Shown here piece by piece: positions 38,764-47,457 of a stretch of 64,000 nt of DNA; the first letter of the stretch is position 1; each line of letters starts with the position of its first letter. Both the position numbers and the translations under genes were made by a program. The notes below the pieces were generated by a model, which searched no databases, had not been told where the DNA came from, and worked only from the letters and a program-made list of their open reading frames with translations. Source of the DNA: Marvinbryantia formatexigens DSM 14469 (lineage in GTDB: Bacteria; Bacillota; Clostridia; Lachnospirales; Lachnospiraceae); NCBI RefSeq assembly GCF_025148285.1, contig NZ_CP102268.1, forward strand, positions 2,025,001 to 2,089,000, given 5' to 3'.

Positions 38764-39534
38764 ATGAACACACCTATATTAGAGGTTTCTGATATTCAAA
38801 AATATTATGGGAACAGGGGGAATATCACAAAGGCAGTGAATCATATTTCTTTTTCTGTTGGAAAAGGCGAATTTGTCGGTATTATGGGTGCGTCTGGTTC
38901 TGGAAAAACTACGCTGCTTAATTGTATCTCTACAATCGACACCGTAACCAGTGGAAAAATATTTGTAGCAGGAAAAGATATTACCTTATTACGCGGCAAG
39001 CAGTTGTCCGCTTTCCGGCGTGAAAAACTTGGTTTTATCTTTCAGGATTTTAATTTACTTGATACGCTGACCGCATATGAAAATATTTCCCTTGCCCTTT
39101 CTATTTCCGGCATAAAAGCAAAAGAAATTGACCAGAGGGTAAAAAAGATTGCTGCTGCACTGAATATTACAGAAGTATTGAAAAAATACCCTTATCAAAT
39201 GTCGGGAGGGCAGCAACAGCGCGTAGCCGCTGCCCGCGCAATGGTTACAAATCCTGCTCTTGTCTTAGCTGATGAACCGACGGGAGCTTTGGATTCCCAT
39301 TCTTCAAAAATTCTCCTGACCATGCTGGAAGAATTAAACCAAAAACTTTCCGCGACAATTTTAATGGTAACACATGATTCCGTTACAGCCAGTTATTGCC
39401 GCCGTATTCTCTTTATAAAGGACGGAAAAATTTTCAATGAAATCCAACGCGGGACAAGAACGCGGAAAGCGTTTTTTGATGAAATCATGGAGGTCATTTC
39501 TGTTTTGGGAGGTGAGATAAATGACGGGAGGTAA
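38764..39534 (+). CDS. ABC transporter ATP-binding protein (BceA-like)
   Basis: ATPase of a peptide-antibiotic detoxification transporter of the MacB/BceA type. The 256-residue protein shows Walker A (GASGSGKTTLLN), the Q-loop (FIFQDFNLLDTLT), the signature SGGQQQRVAAARAM, Walker B (LVLADEPTGALD) and the switch His in VTHDS. AAAGGAG precedes the ATG. It overlaps the permease gene by 14 bp. Confidence 0.94.
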   Translation: MNTPILEVSDIQKYYGNRGNITKAVNHISFSVGKGEFVGIMGASGSGKTTLLNCISTIDTVTSGKIFVAGKDITLLRGKQLSAFRREKLGFIFQDFNLLDTLTAYENISLALSISGIKAKEIDQRVKKIAAALNITEVLKKYPYQMSGGQQQRVAAARAMVTNPALVLADEPTGALDSHSSKILLTMLEELNQKLSATILMVTHDSVTASYCRRILFIKDGKIFNEIQRGTRTRKAFFDEIMEVISVLGGEINDGR

Positions 39535-41545
39535 ATTGATTTTTCGCAATGTACGAAAAAATTTGCAGGATTATATGATATATTTCCTCACGTTAATGAT
39601 TTCGGTCAGTATGTTTTATGCGTTTAATTCCATTCAGACACAACCGGCATTACAAAACCTTGACGCGACAAAACAACTGCTTTCAGACCAGTTAGGAATA
39701 TTGCTTTCTGCATTATCCGTTATAGTTGCTGTTGTGCTTGCCTTTCTTATCCTGTATGCAAATCAGTTTTTGCTGAAACGCAGGAAAAAGGAACTGGGGA
39801 TTTATACGCTGTTAGGAATGGAAAAAGGGAAAATATCGCGGATTTTTGCCGGAGAAACCTTGTGTGTAGGAGTTGTTTCACTTGTTTTTGGTCTTATATT
39901 TGGGCTTTTACTCTCACAGGGTTTATCCTTATTTTCCTTACGTTTATTTGCGGTAGACATGAGCGAATTTCAGCTTATTTTTTCCATGAGTGCTTTAAAA
40001 AAGACAATCGGTTGTTTTGCTTTGATATTTCTGATTGTCATGGTTTTTAATGTTCGTACCGTTTCTACTGTTAAGCTAATCGACCTCTTGACTGCCAGCC
40101 GGAAGAATGAAAGCATGGCTTTGAAAAATAAACCTGCACAGATATTATTAACTCTGCTGTCCGTCCTGTGTATTGTTTCTTCCGCTATAATTATTCAACG
40201 ATATGGGATACTTCCAAGTCGTGAAAATCATTGGTTTCAAATTGCTATAGTTCTATTGGCGGTTGGTACAGCACTCTTTTTCTTTTCTGCTTCAGCGTTG
40301 TTGCTTACAGCAATACAGGCAAAAAAAATTGTTTATCTGAAAGGATTAAACACTTTTTTAAGCAGGCAGATTGGAAGCAGAATACAAACAAACTTTCTGA
40401 CTATGACCGTGGTATGCGGTTTACTGACGGTTTCCATTTGCGGTATATCCGTGGGAATAAGCTCCGCATTAACAATGAATGAGGCTTCTAAAGCCGCTCT
40501 TCCTTTTGACTTGAATGTGATTGCGGATGTTGATGTTTCGGGAGATACGGACATTGCCGAATATCTTAATTCAAGAAATGTAGATATTGGCAGTTATGCT
40601 GAGAACACGGCGCAAATAAGCCTTTACGAATCGGAGATAACCTATGGAAATCTTTTTGAGGGACAGGATGTGGATTTGTGGCCGATTGATTCTTCCATTC
40701 CACAAACAGGTGTTAGTGTGATTTCCATTTCAGATTATAACCGCTCTTTGGCGGCACAGGGAAAAGACGCTGTAACACTTGAAAATAATAAATTTCTCAT
40801 AAACTGTAATTATGACGGCACATTACAATATATTGATACATTTTTGCAGTCTGGTAAAGAAATTATAATAAATGGGGTAGCCCTATATGCGCAGGAGAAG
40901 CAATCGCTCCATGAAACCTACTACATGACATCGGTAGGAAACAATGACAGGGGTACGCTTATCATTCCAGATTATATAGCGGCTTCACTGGCGAAAGATG
41001 TAAATATTTTATTAGTGCAATACAAAGCAGATACAAATTCAGATGAAGTATTGCAGAAAATGATACCGATTGGATTGGAATGGGAAACCGAGGGGTATCG
41101 TTACAGTGAAAAAATTATGATGAACAGTATGTACTATGGTTCCTGTGCTTTGCTTGTCTTTCTCTGTTCATACATTGGACTTGTTTTCCTGCTGATATGC
41201 GCTGCATTACTATCGTTAAAGCAGTTGACAGAAACCGCAGATAATGTTTATAGATATGGCTTGTTACAAAAACTTGGTACGGACAGCAAATTACTTTTAG
41301 GGACACTATTTAAACAGATTGCAGTTTTTTTCATCACACCACTTCTGCTTGCAGGAATATTCTCGGCTTTTGGGATTGGGAAGATTACAGCAATAGTAGA
41401 AGAATTTTTGAATATGCACATTTCTACCAATATTGGCGTTACGATACTGATGTTTTTAATTGTGTATGGTGGATATTTTATAACCACCTACCTGTCTTGT
41501 AAACATATGGTTATCGAAAAACAACTTAAAGAATTGGAGGTGTAA
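39521..41545 (+). CDS. FtsX-family ABC permease (BceB-like)
   Basis: Permease of the detoxification transporter and, in the Bce model, the actual sensor that signals to the BceS-like kinase. The 674-residue protein has the expected 10-helix layout: TM1 at about 20-38, two FtsX domains (near 55-165 and at the C-terminus), and a large extracellular domain of about 200 residues (about 330-540) between helices 7 and 8. The substrate cannot be read from sequence; bacitracin, mersacidin and lantibiotics are the known ligands of the group. Confidence 0.92.
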   Translation: MTGGKLIFRNVRKNLQDYMIYFLTLMISVSMFYAFNSIQTQPALQNLDATKQLLSDQLGILLSALSVIVAVVLAFLILYANQFLLKRRKKELGIYTLLGMEKGKISRIFAGETLCVGVVSLVFGLIFGLLLSQGLSLFSLRLFAVDMSEFQLIFSMSALKKTIGCFALIFLIVMVFNVRTVSTVKLIDLLTASRKNESMALKNKPAQILLTLLSVLCIVSSAIIIQRYGILPSRENHWFQIAIVLLAVGTALFFFSASALLLTAIQAKKIVYLKGLNTFLSRQIGSRIQTNFLTMTVVCGLLTVSICGISVGISSALTMNEASKAALPFDLNVIADVDVSGDTDIAEYLNSRNVDIGSYAENTAQISLYESEITYGNLFEGQDVDLWPIDSSIPQTGVSVISISDYNRSLAAQGKDAVTLENNKFLINCNYDGTLQYIDTFLQSGKEIIINGVALYAQEKQSLHETYYMTSVGNNDRGTLIIPDYIAASLAKDVNILLVQYKADTNSDEVLQKMIPIGLEWETEGYRYSEKIMMNSMYYGSCALLVFLCSYIGLVFLLICAALLSLKQLTETADNVYRYGLLQKLGTDSKLLLGTLFKQIAVFFITPLLLAGIFSAFGIGKITAIVEEFLNMHISTNIGVTILMFLIVYGGYFITTYLSCKHMVIEKQLKELEV

Positions 41546-41547
41546 TT

Positions 41548-41685
41548 ATGCCGGAAAATGTAAATTGGAGTGCCGTCTGGCAAAGTATTACTGACACATG
41601 GCTTCCGCTGTTTGGCGGTGTTGCGTTGATTGTAATCCTGTTGATTGTAATTCACATTATCAAGAAACACAAAAAAGATAAATAA
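41548..41685 (+). CDS. Small single-pass membrane protein downstream of the BceB-like permease
   Basis: A 45-residue ORF that starts MPENVNWSAVWQSITDTW, has one predicted membrane helix (LFGGVALIVILLIVIHII), and ends in a basic tail KKHKKDK. GGAGG lies 7 nt before the ATG, and the gene begins 2 bp after the permease stop, so translation is very likely. The composition (Trp-rich N-terminus outside, lysine tail inside) suggests a membrane-bound accessory peptide. I do not recognise a family. Confidence 0.7.
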   Translation: MPENVNWSAVWQSITDTWLPLFGGVALIVILLIVIHIIKKHKKDK

Positions 41686-42111
41686 TCAAAACATCTGCCG
41701 GACGACGGCAAAAGAAAAAAAGCCGTCGCAGAGCAGAGGTATTTTCACACGTCATTTTTAAATTCCGGCGGCTTTGATTTTCAGAGCCGCCGCTTCTTTT
41801 TGCCTATCGGCAGTCTACGACGACCCTAACACCGTAAAAACGGCGGCTAATGGAGGTAGCCGCCGTGATATATAGAGCGTATCGACAAAGTACGACACCT
41901 TTCTGCCTGTTAAAAAAATTCTGACCACTGCCGGGGTCATTTCTACCCTTATATATGAACTGTCAAATCATCTAATTACTTTTTATAATTCCTTTGCGTC
42001 TGCCAGTATTTTATGGACAGGCGTATTTCATTTTGCTCATATTTTACTGCACTGCCGTTCTCCCCCGACCAATCTGGATTTTCAAAAAATTCAGATTGGA
42101 GGTAAAGGATT
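41686..42111. other. Non-coding spacer with stable hairpins (junction of cargo and integration module)
   Basis: No gene is visible. CGGCGGCT (41766-41773) pairs with AGCCGCCG (41785-41792) and is followed by a T-run to 41801, a terminator for the ABC operon. A second perfect 10-bp hairpin (ACGGCGGCTA 41840-41849 with TAGCCGCCGT 41857-41866) follows, and AATCTG/CAGATT brackets the SD region of the next gene. Such spacers are typical in front of the integration module of Tn1549-like elements. Confidence 0.6.
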
Positions 42112-42534
42112 ATGGCTTACAACAAAGCCAGAGAAGAAAAGAAATGACGGCTCTGGAAAGAAGCCGAGGAAAAGCAGATGCGGAGCCTGGGTGTCGATGA
42201 AGATACCATTGAAAGGCTCCGTATATATGATTGGGCTATCTTCAAGTCCGACAGGCGGTACTATGAGAAGCAGCAGGATACAGGTACATACCTTGAGGAA
42301 GTTGCAGAGAGTGACCCACAATCCGAAGTAAAAACGGTTGATGATTTTCTGGACAGCATCGAAAATGACCGTCTTTATGAAATCTTGATTAAAGTGGACA
42401 GGCTTACCATACAAGCCGCGCTGCTGAAGATACAGGGTTTTAGCTATCGTGAAATTGCTTTGCAGCTCGGCATAACGGAGAAGTCTGTATATAGGCGGAT
42501 GGACAGGCTCAAAGAAAAATTAAAAAATGTTTGA
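42112..42534 (+). pseudogene. Sigma-70 region-4-like regulator of an integrative element, with early nonsense codon
   Basis: The ATG at 42112 follows GGAGG and reads MAYNKAREEKK, then TGA (42145-42147), then RLWKEAEEKQMRSLGVDEDTIERL to the stop at 42534. Homologues in Tn916/Tn1549-type elements carry Trp at the TGA position (EKKWxLWKE), so this is a single-base TGG-to-TGA change. A restart at Met 42178 would give a 118-residue protein that keeps the C-terminal sigma-70 region 4-like helix-turn-helix (FSYREIALQLGITEKSVYRRMDRLKEK). It may therefore be partly functional. Confidence 0.8.
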
Positions 42535-42742
42535 AACAGAGGGGAATTTGACGGTTTCCCATCGGCTACTGGGTGAGAGGACAAAATCTTCTCATCCAGT
42601 TTTCCTTTGTGTGGCGAAAACGGGGACTGTTCCTTGACAACCGAATACTCATTCGCCAGATACTTCCTCTTTGTGATTGTGATGAGCATAAGCGTGTGCA
42701 GCGGTACGCCATGACCTGCCAAATGACAGCGAGCGATGAAAG

Positions 42743-43186
42743 GTGGTGAGCCAGTCTTTACCGACTCAAAATATCGGGCAGCTCCCGATTTCGCCAGAAC
42801 CCACAAAGAGAATAATGGTACTCCCGTCCAGTCACAGTCCGAACGGTATCCAATCCGTCACAGGCAATGAGGGCGGCACACGCTCCGTACTTATTATCTC
42901 AAATGATAAAGGAAACAGGTACAGCCCTACTGTGATTGTTGCTGCTATTACAAGTAAAAAAGCAAAGGGCGGTTTGCCTACACACTTCTGTTTAGACGGC
43001 ATTGAGGGGCTTCCTGCCAACTCGATTGTTTTGTTGGAACAGATACGGACTATTGATAAAAAACGGCTTAGAGAACACTTGGCGCAGCTTGCCGAGTGTT
43101 ATATGGAGGAAATTACTGCTCCCCTGCTTATCAGTATCGGCGTTAAGAATGTGCGTAAAGGAAAAAGGAGGTCTGCTGATGTTTGA
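42743..43186 (+). CDS. MazF/PemK-family mRNA interferase-like protein
   Basis: The last 105 or so residues are clearly MazF/PemK: EGGTRSVLIISNDKGNRYSPTVIVAAITSK, then LPTHFCLDG, then NSIVLLEQIRTIDKKRL. The first ~40 residues (SQSLPTQNIGQLPISPEPTK) do not show the usual RGDIYYxDL first strand, so the toxin may be inactive or the start altered. It begins with GTG. No antitoxin gene is visible immediately upstream; the downstream HTH gene overlaps it by 8 bp and could fill that role. It lies inside the integration module of the mobile element. Confidence 0.7.
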   Translation: MVSQSLPTQNIGQLPISPEPTKRIMVLPSSHSPNGIQSVTGNEGGTRSVLIISNDKGNRYSPTVIVAAITSKKAKGGLPTHFCLDGIEGLPANSIVLLEQIRTIDKKRLREHLAQLAECYMEEITAPLLISIGVKNVRKGKRRSADV

Positions 43187-43433
43187 AGATAGAGTTGCTG
43201 CACTGAATAAGGAATCGCAAACTATACCGGGTATACCCTATGAAAAGAGAATTTACACTGTGGATGAAATACAGGATATTTTGGGTATTGGCAGAAACTC
43301 CGCATATAGTCTTGTGAAGTCGGGCGTATTCCACAGCGTCCGCATCGGTGGGAATATCCGTATATCTAAAAAGAGCTTTGATGAATGGCTCGATAATAAA
43401 ATGAATACCTGTCAAGTGTGCGAAACGGTCTGA
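43179..43433 (+). CDS. Small helix-turn-helix protein, excisionase family
   Basis: An 84-residue protein with a MerR/excisionase-type winged helix: RIYTVDEIQDILGIGRNSAYSLVKSGVFHSVRIGGNIRISKKSFDEWLD. AAAGGAGG lies 7 nt before the ATG. Proteins like this next to a tyrosine integrase usually direct excision or regulate the module. It starts within the end of the MazF-like gene. Confidence 0.8.
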   Translation: MFEDRVAALNKESQTIPGIPYEKRIYTVDEIQDILGIGRNSAYSLVKSGVFHSVRIGGNIRISKKSFDEWLDNKMNTCQVCETV

Positions 43434-43560
43434 AAAACTGCTTTCGCACATTTCACTTTTTCTCCGAATTGCAATACTATATAGCCAAGCAGAAACGCTT
43501 GGCTATATAGCAGATTGCAATGGCTGACGAGCCGAATAAGATATTACGGAGGAAAAGCTA

Positions 43561-44874
43561 ATGAATAAAAAAAGTATGTCCGTACCAGAGATGCGGCGGT
43601 TACTCGGTTTAGGAAAAACAGGGTCATACTGGCTTATTAAAAAGCATTATTTTGAAACTATCATCATTGCGGGAAAGATGCGTGTGATGGTGGACAGCTT
43701 TGAAGAATGGTATGCCAACCAGCTTCATTATAAAAAGGTCAATGGCGACCCGCCGGGGAAGAACTGGACGGCTATTGGAGATATGAAACTGGATGATGTG
43801 ACACCGAGGACAATGGACAAGTTCTACCAAAGCCTGCTTTCAGTTAAAGCAAAGGTAGTCAATAATCGCAAACCGAACAATGAATATCTCACAGCCCACA
43901 CCGTCCGAGAAATTCATAAGCTGCTCCGCAATGCTTTTAATCAAGCTGTTAAATGGGAGCTGATGTCAAGAAATCCTGTACTCAATGCAACACTTCCGAA
44001 AGAAGAACATAAGGAGCGTGCAATCTGGACAGCCGAAACTTTATTTAAGGCTCTGGAGGTCTGTGATGATGATAACCTGGCATTAGCATTGAACCTTGCT
44101 TTTTCCTGCTCCCTGCGGATGGGGGAAATGCTCGGCTTAACATGGGACTGCATTGATATTTCAGAAAGAAGCATAAAGAATGGATGCGCTTATATTTTTG
44201 TCAATAAAGAGTTGCAGCGCGTCAACCGAAATGCGTTAGAGCAGCTTGGAGAAAAGGGCGTTATGTTTAAGTTTCCGCCTGCGGTTGCAAGCACCCATAC
44301 AGCATTAGTACTGAAAGAGCCGAAAACAAAGACCAGTGTACGAAAGATATTTTTGCCAAAAACAGTAGCCGAGATGCTTGTCAAACGCCGCGAGGAAATT
44401 GAAAACCTCAAGGAGTTGTTTGGGGATGAATACATGGACTATAATCTGGTATTTGCATCATCCTGCGGCAGACCCATTGAGGGACAGGTTATCAACCGGG
44501 CATTGGCTAAGCTGATTAAAGAAAATGATTTACCACCCGTTGTATTTCACAGCTTCCGGCATTCGAGTATCACTTATAAGCTGAAGTGGGGCGGCGGAGA
44601 TATGAAGTCCGTGCAGGGCGACTCTGGACACGCACAGGTCAAGATGGTGGCAGATGTGTATTCCCATATCATAGATGATGACAGGCGGTTAAATGCACAG
44701 CGGTTTGAGGAACAGTTTTACCAGATGAAAGCTGCACCTGCTGACAGCGGAACGCAGGAAGAAAAGACACCCGACACGGCACAATCAGACCAAGAAATTT
44801 TGCTCAAGCTGCTTGCCAATCCAGAAATGGCGGCACTATTGAAATCGTTGGCAAAAAATTTGTGCGAACAATGA
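43561..44874 (+). CDS. int: Tyrosine-type integrase of a Tn916/Tn1549-like element
   Basis: Catalyses integration and excision of the element. The 437 residues have an unusual N-terminal helix-turn-helix (MSVPEMRRLLGLGKTGSYWLIKKHYF, about 5-55), a shortened core-binding region (IGDMKLDDVTPRTMDKFYQSLL), and the catalytic domain. Active-site residues are Arg in CSLRMGEMLGL, HxxR in FHSFRHSSI, His in GDSGHAQ, and Tyr in VADVYSHI. Compared with the family, the segment between KKVNGDPPGKNW and the core-binding helices lacks about 40-50 residues, suggesting an internal in-frame deletion. SD GGAGG precedes the ATG. Confidence 0.9.
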   Translation: MNKKSMSVPEMRRLLGLGKTGSYWLIKKHYFETIIIAGKMRVMVDSFEEWYANQLHYKKVNGDPPGKNWTAIGDMKLDDVTPRTMDKFYQSLLSVKAKVVNNRKPNNEYLTAHTVREIHKLLRNAFNQAVKWELMSRNPVLNATLPKEEHKERAIWTAETLFKALEVCDDDNLALALNLAFSCSLRMGEMLGLTWDCIDISERSIKNGCAYIFVNKELQRVNRNALEQLGEKGVMFKFPPAVASTHTALVLKEPKTKTSVRKIFLPKTVAEMLVKRREEIENLKELFGDEYMDYNLVFASSCGRPIEGQVINRALAKLIKENDLPPVVFHSFRHSSITYKLKWGGGDMKSVQGDSGHAQVKMVADVYSHIIDDDRRLNAQRFEEQFYQMKAAPADSGTQEEKTPDTAQSDQEILLKLLANPEMAALLKSLAKNLCEQ

Positions 44875-44918
44875 GCCAGGCAGAAATGCTTGCATTTCTA
44901 TTTGGCGAATGTCGCAGC

Positions 44919-44976
44919 AACGGGCGAAACTTCGCCCGTTACCAAAAGGGGCAGTCAAAAGATTGCCCTTTTTCTT
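44919..44976 (+). terminator. Hairpin pair after the integrase gene
   Basis: AACGGGCGAA (44919-44928) pairs perfectly with TTCGCCCGTT (44931-44940). A second hairpin GGGCA/TGCCC (about 44949-44968) runs directly into CTTTTTCTTT. The second is a good rho-independent terminator; the first could be an end structure of the element. Confidence 0.65.
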
Positions 44977-45039
44977 TGCAGAATTATATGGTAAAAAATC
45001 TGCCGCATGGTATAATGGATTTGTCGAGAAAAAATGTTT

Positions 45040-45060
45040 AAGGTCAAAAGTTGTGACCTT
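45040..45060. promoter_or_regulatory. Palindrome 1 near the ORF6N gene
   Basis: AAGGTCA (45040-45046) pairs with TGACCTT (45054-45060) around AAAGTTG. It lies just upstream of the ORF6N-type reading frame and resembles the palindromes at 45079 and 45802 (shared CAA-T-TTGYGA-type core). It could be an operator. Confidence 0.45.
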
Positions 45061-45067
45061 AAAGTGA

Positions 45068-45796
45068 ATGATACATCTAAACTTGAAATCACAATTTGTG
45101 ATTTCAAGTTTGGAAAACAACGGGTATGGCGGAAGAAGAAGTTTACCGTTTGTTTTTACAGAGCAAGGGATAGCAATGCTCTCATCGGTTTTAAGAAGTG
45201 AAGTAGCCGTGCAGACAAGTATTCGTATCATGGATACTTTTGTGGAGATGCGTCGTTTTATCTCCAATAATGCCTTGCTCTTTGAGCGTATCAGCAATGT
45301 GGAATTGAAACAGTTGGAATACCAGAAGCAGACAGATGAGAAGTTAGAGCAGATATTTGAGTACATATCCGAGCATGAAGAAGCCAGTCAAAAGGTATTC
45401 TTTGACGGGCAGATTTATGATGCGTTCAGCTTGATTGTCAGCCTTATCCAAAAGGCGGAAAAAGAAATCACGCTGATAGATGGATATGTAGATGTGGGAA
45501 CACTGAATTTGCTTTCCAAGAAGAATGAAAACGTGTCCGTGACAATCTATACCCAGAAGCGGACAAGGCTCACAAAAACGGATGCAGAGAATTTTAATGC
45601 GCAGTACCCCACATTAGAAGTGAAATATACAAAAGCGTTCCATGACCGTTTCTTAATTCTTGACCGAGAAACAGCCTATCATGTAGGGGCGTCTTTAAAA
45701 GACGCAGGAAAGAAATGCTTTGGTATCAACCTTATTCAAGATGCAGGGATAATCAAAGATATATTACAGAGATTAGAACTGGAAACAGAGGAATGA
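45068..45796 (+). CDS. ORF6N-type protein with PLD-like C-terminal domain, N-terminally truncated
   Basis: The 242 residues begin MIHLNLKSQFVISSLENNGYGGRRSLPFVFTEQGIAMLSSVL, which is the second half of an ORF6N phage antirepressor-type domain; the first half of about 60-80 residues is absent upstream. A coiled segment follows (VELKQLEYQKQTDEKLEQIFEYI), then a PLD-superfamily-like domain (FFDGQIYDAFSLIVSLIQKAEKEITLIDGYVD, FHDRFLILD, YHVGASLKDAGKKCFGI). HDRFLILD is a variant of the HKD motif with Arg for Lys. Function is unknown; it may be a remnant of a larger gene. Confidence 0.7.
   Translation: MIHLNLKSQFVISSLENNGYGGRRSLPFVFTEQGIAMLSSVLRSEVAVQTSIRIMDTFVEMRRFISNNALLFERISNVELKQLEYQKQTDEKLEQIFEYISEHEEASQKVFFDGQIYDAFSLIVSLIQKAEKEITLIDGYVDVGTLNLLSKKNENVSVTIYTQKRTRLTKTDAENFNAQYPTLEVKYTKAFHDRFLILDRETAYHVGASLKDAGKKCFGINLIQDAGIIKDILQRLELETEE
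45079..45111. repeat. Perfect 16-bp inverted repeat at the 5' end of the ORF6N gene
   Basis: AAACTTGAAATCACAA (45079-45094), one T, then its exact reverse complement TTGTGATTTCAAGTTT (45096-45111). It lies within the coding frame (NLKSQFVISSL). So long a perfect dyad inside a gene is unlikely by chance and suggests a dimeric protein-binding site or a recombination scar. Confidence 0.7.
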
Positions 45797-45801
45797 GATT
45801 T

Positions 45802-45822
45802 GAGGTTGCAATTTGCGACCTT
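45802..45822. promoter_or_regulatory. Palindrome 3 after the ORF6N gene
   Basis: GAGGTTGCAA, T, TTGCGACCTT is a near-perfect 21-bp palindrome just behind the ORF6N-gene stop. With the dyads at 45040 and 45079 it brackets the gene. No clear gene lies in the following 46-kb stretch up to 46084; it contains an ACGATT/AATCGT dyad (45828-45853) and a CTGTCCG/CGGGCAG hairpin (about 45988-46013). Confidence 0.45.
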
Positions 45823-46084
45823 AAAAAACGATTGCAGATTCTTAACGAATCGTGCTGGAATGTTAATAATTCAAACCACATGGGATGCGATAACACACAC
45901 CGTACTGACAAGCGGTTTAGTGTTCATATTATGCGGAATCTCCGGAAAAAAATTGACTGGTGGAAAATGCTATGGGGAAAATGAACAGGAGGGCTGTCCG
46001 AAATTAAAACCGGGCAGTTTCTTTATGCAATGAAAAGAGCCACCTGCGTTCATACTGATGGCTCGGTTATTTAAAGCGTCAGAT

Positions 46085-46846
46085 TTAGTTGAACGAATAG
46101 CGTTCCAACATGTAAATCAAGATGGTTTCGCTTTTACCATCCATTCCGCCTTTTAGGTAAAGCAGTTTTTGTACCTTGCCATGTTCCAGCGCTTTCAGGG
46201 CTGTTCCGGCAGTCCCTTTCCCGGATATGACTTCCACCAGATAGCGGGTGGACGACTGGAGGCTCTGTACCACAAAGTCAATCTCACCGCCCCGGTAGGT
46301 TGCAAATGCCGGTGTCTCAAAGGATATCTCCTGCGGGAAATCCTGGCGTTTTTTCAGATTGATATACACAAAATTTTCATTCAGAGTGCCTGTTAGGACG
46401 CGGGAATCTGTGCCAGTACGCGTCAGGTAATAGTTCGCCAGTCCCACATCCATGACATAGCAGCGGCTTGCCGCTTTGAAATCCAGAATATCCATTTCCG
46501 TGATCTCGACGCAGAAAGCAATGATACCGGAGAAGTAGAGCCAGCTTATGGCACGATTGCAGGTCGCTTTGGAAATATTACTGGAATAATCCCTTGTTAC
46601 CAGCTTCTGCAGCTCCTCGCTGATGCTGTCCTCCGTAAGACCTTTCTTTTCCCGGTTTAAAATTCTGCAGATTTCCCATAAATAAAAAAGAGCCATTAAG
46701 AACCGCATAATGCAGCTATCGTAATGACTCTGATTTCCAAACTTAAACTTGCGTGTGTCCTGGAAGAATGGTCCAGACTCCCGATGCGGGATAACACAAA
46801 AACTTAAATACAAGATTATAATAGTATAAGATTTAGTGTGTGTCAA
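46085..46846 (-). pseudogene. DUF4143/AAA ATPase family protein, C-terminal remnant
   Basis: The readable part is the DUF4143 half of a two-domain AAA+ ATPase: SWLYFSGIIAFCVEITEMDILDFKAASRCYVMDVGLANYYL, NENFVYINLKKR and FATYRGGEIDFVVQS. The N-terminal ATPase domain with its P-loop (about 200 residues) is missing. The first ~25 codons of the open frame overlap a good promoter (TTGACA, 17 bp, TATTAT), so the real start, if any, is internal. I read it as a truncated gene. Confidence 0.7.
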
Positions 46847-46953
46847 TGAAAGAAAAACTATATATAGAAATTCGCTTGAAGAAATTATATGTGTGAAAAA
46901 GGAATACTATGATATAATTGTGCGTAGAAAGCGGGATTTGTGGAGGCGGACAG

Positions 46954-47322
46954 ATGAGCTTAAAAGAAAGAGCGAGAAAACTACAGACTGATATTCCTGC
47001 ATTATTTTTGGCATTGAAGGATAAAGAAACTCCTATTGTTGCAAAGGTATTAGCTGGAATCACAGTTGCATATGCATTATCACCTATCGATTTAGTGCCA
47101 GATTTTATTCCGGTTTTGGGGTATTTAGATGATGTTATTTTGTTACCAACGTTTATAGTGGCAACTATTAAATTTATTCCAGAAAATGTACTTGAAAGAT
47201 GCAGAAAAAAGTCAGAAGGTATGTGGAAAGAAGGAAAACCAAAAAAATGGTATTACGCAATGCCAATAGTATTAATATGGCTCGCAATAATTGCTTTACT
47301 GTTAAAAGTGATTTTCTTCTGA
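46954..47322 (+). CDS. DUF1232 (YkvA-like) membrane protein
   Basis: A 122-residue protein with the DUF1232 core VAKVLAGITVAYALSPIDLVPDFIPVLGYLDDVILLP and a C-terminal membrane helix (MPIVLIWLAIIALLLKVIFF). The family is small, membrane-associated and of unknown function. GGAGG lies 7 nt before the chosen ATG; an in-frame start at 46918 would add 12 residues without support. Confidence 0.85.
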   Translation: MSLKERARKLQTDIPALFLALKDKETPIVAKVLAGITVAYALSPIDLVPDFIPVLGYLDDVILLPTFIVATIKFIPENVLERCRKKSEGMWKEGKPKKWYYAMPIVLIWLAIIALLLKVIFF

Positions 47323-47346
47323 ATACAACAGCTTGCAGTTTTTGTG

Positions 47347-47457
47347 ATGAAGGAAGGAAAATGGAATTCTATCATTTTAGATGGGACTGTACCGGTTGAG
47401 GATATCAAACGGATGATTGGAGAAAGTTATGATTTGATAAAGGAGAAGAAAGCATGA
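47347..47457 (+). pseudogene. MmcQ/YjbR-family protein, C-terminal fragment
   Basis: The 36 codons read MKEGKWNSIILDGTVPVEDIKRMIGESYDLI..., which matches only the last third of a YjbR/MmcQ-type DNA-binding protein; the first ~80 residues are absent. Its stop overlaps the next start codon (ATGA), so it may survive as a translation-coupling leader. Confidence 0.6.
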
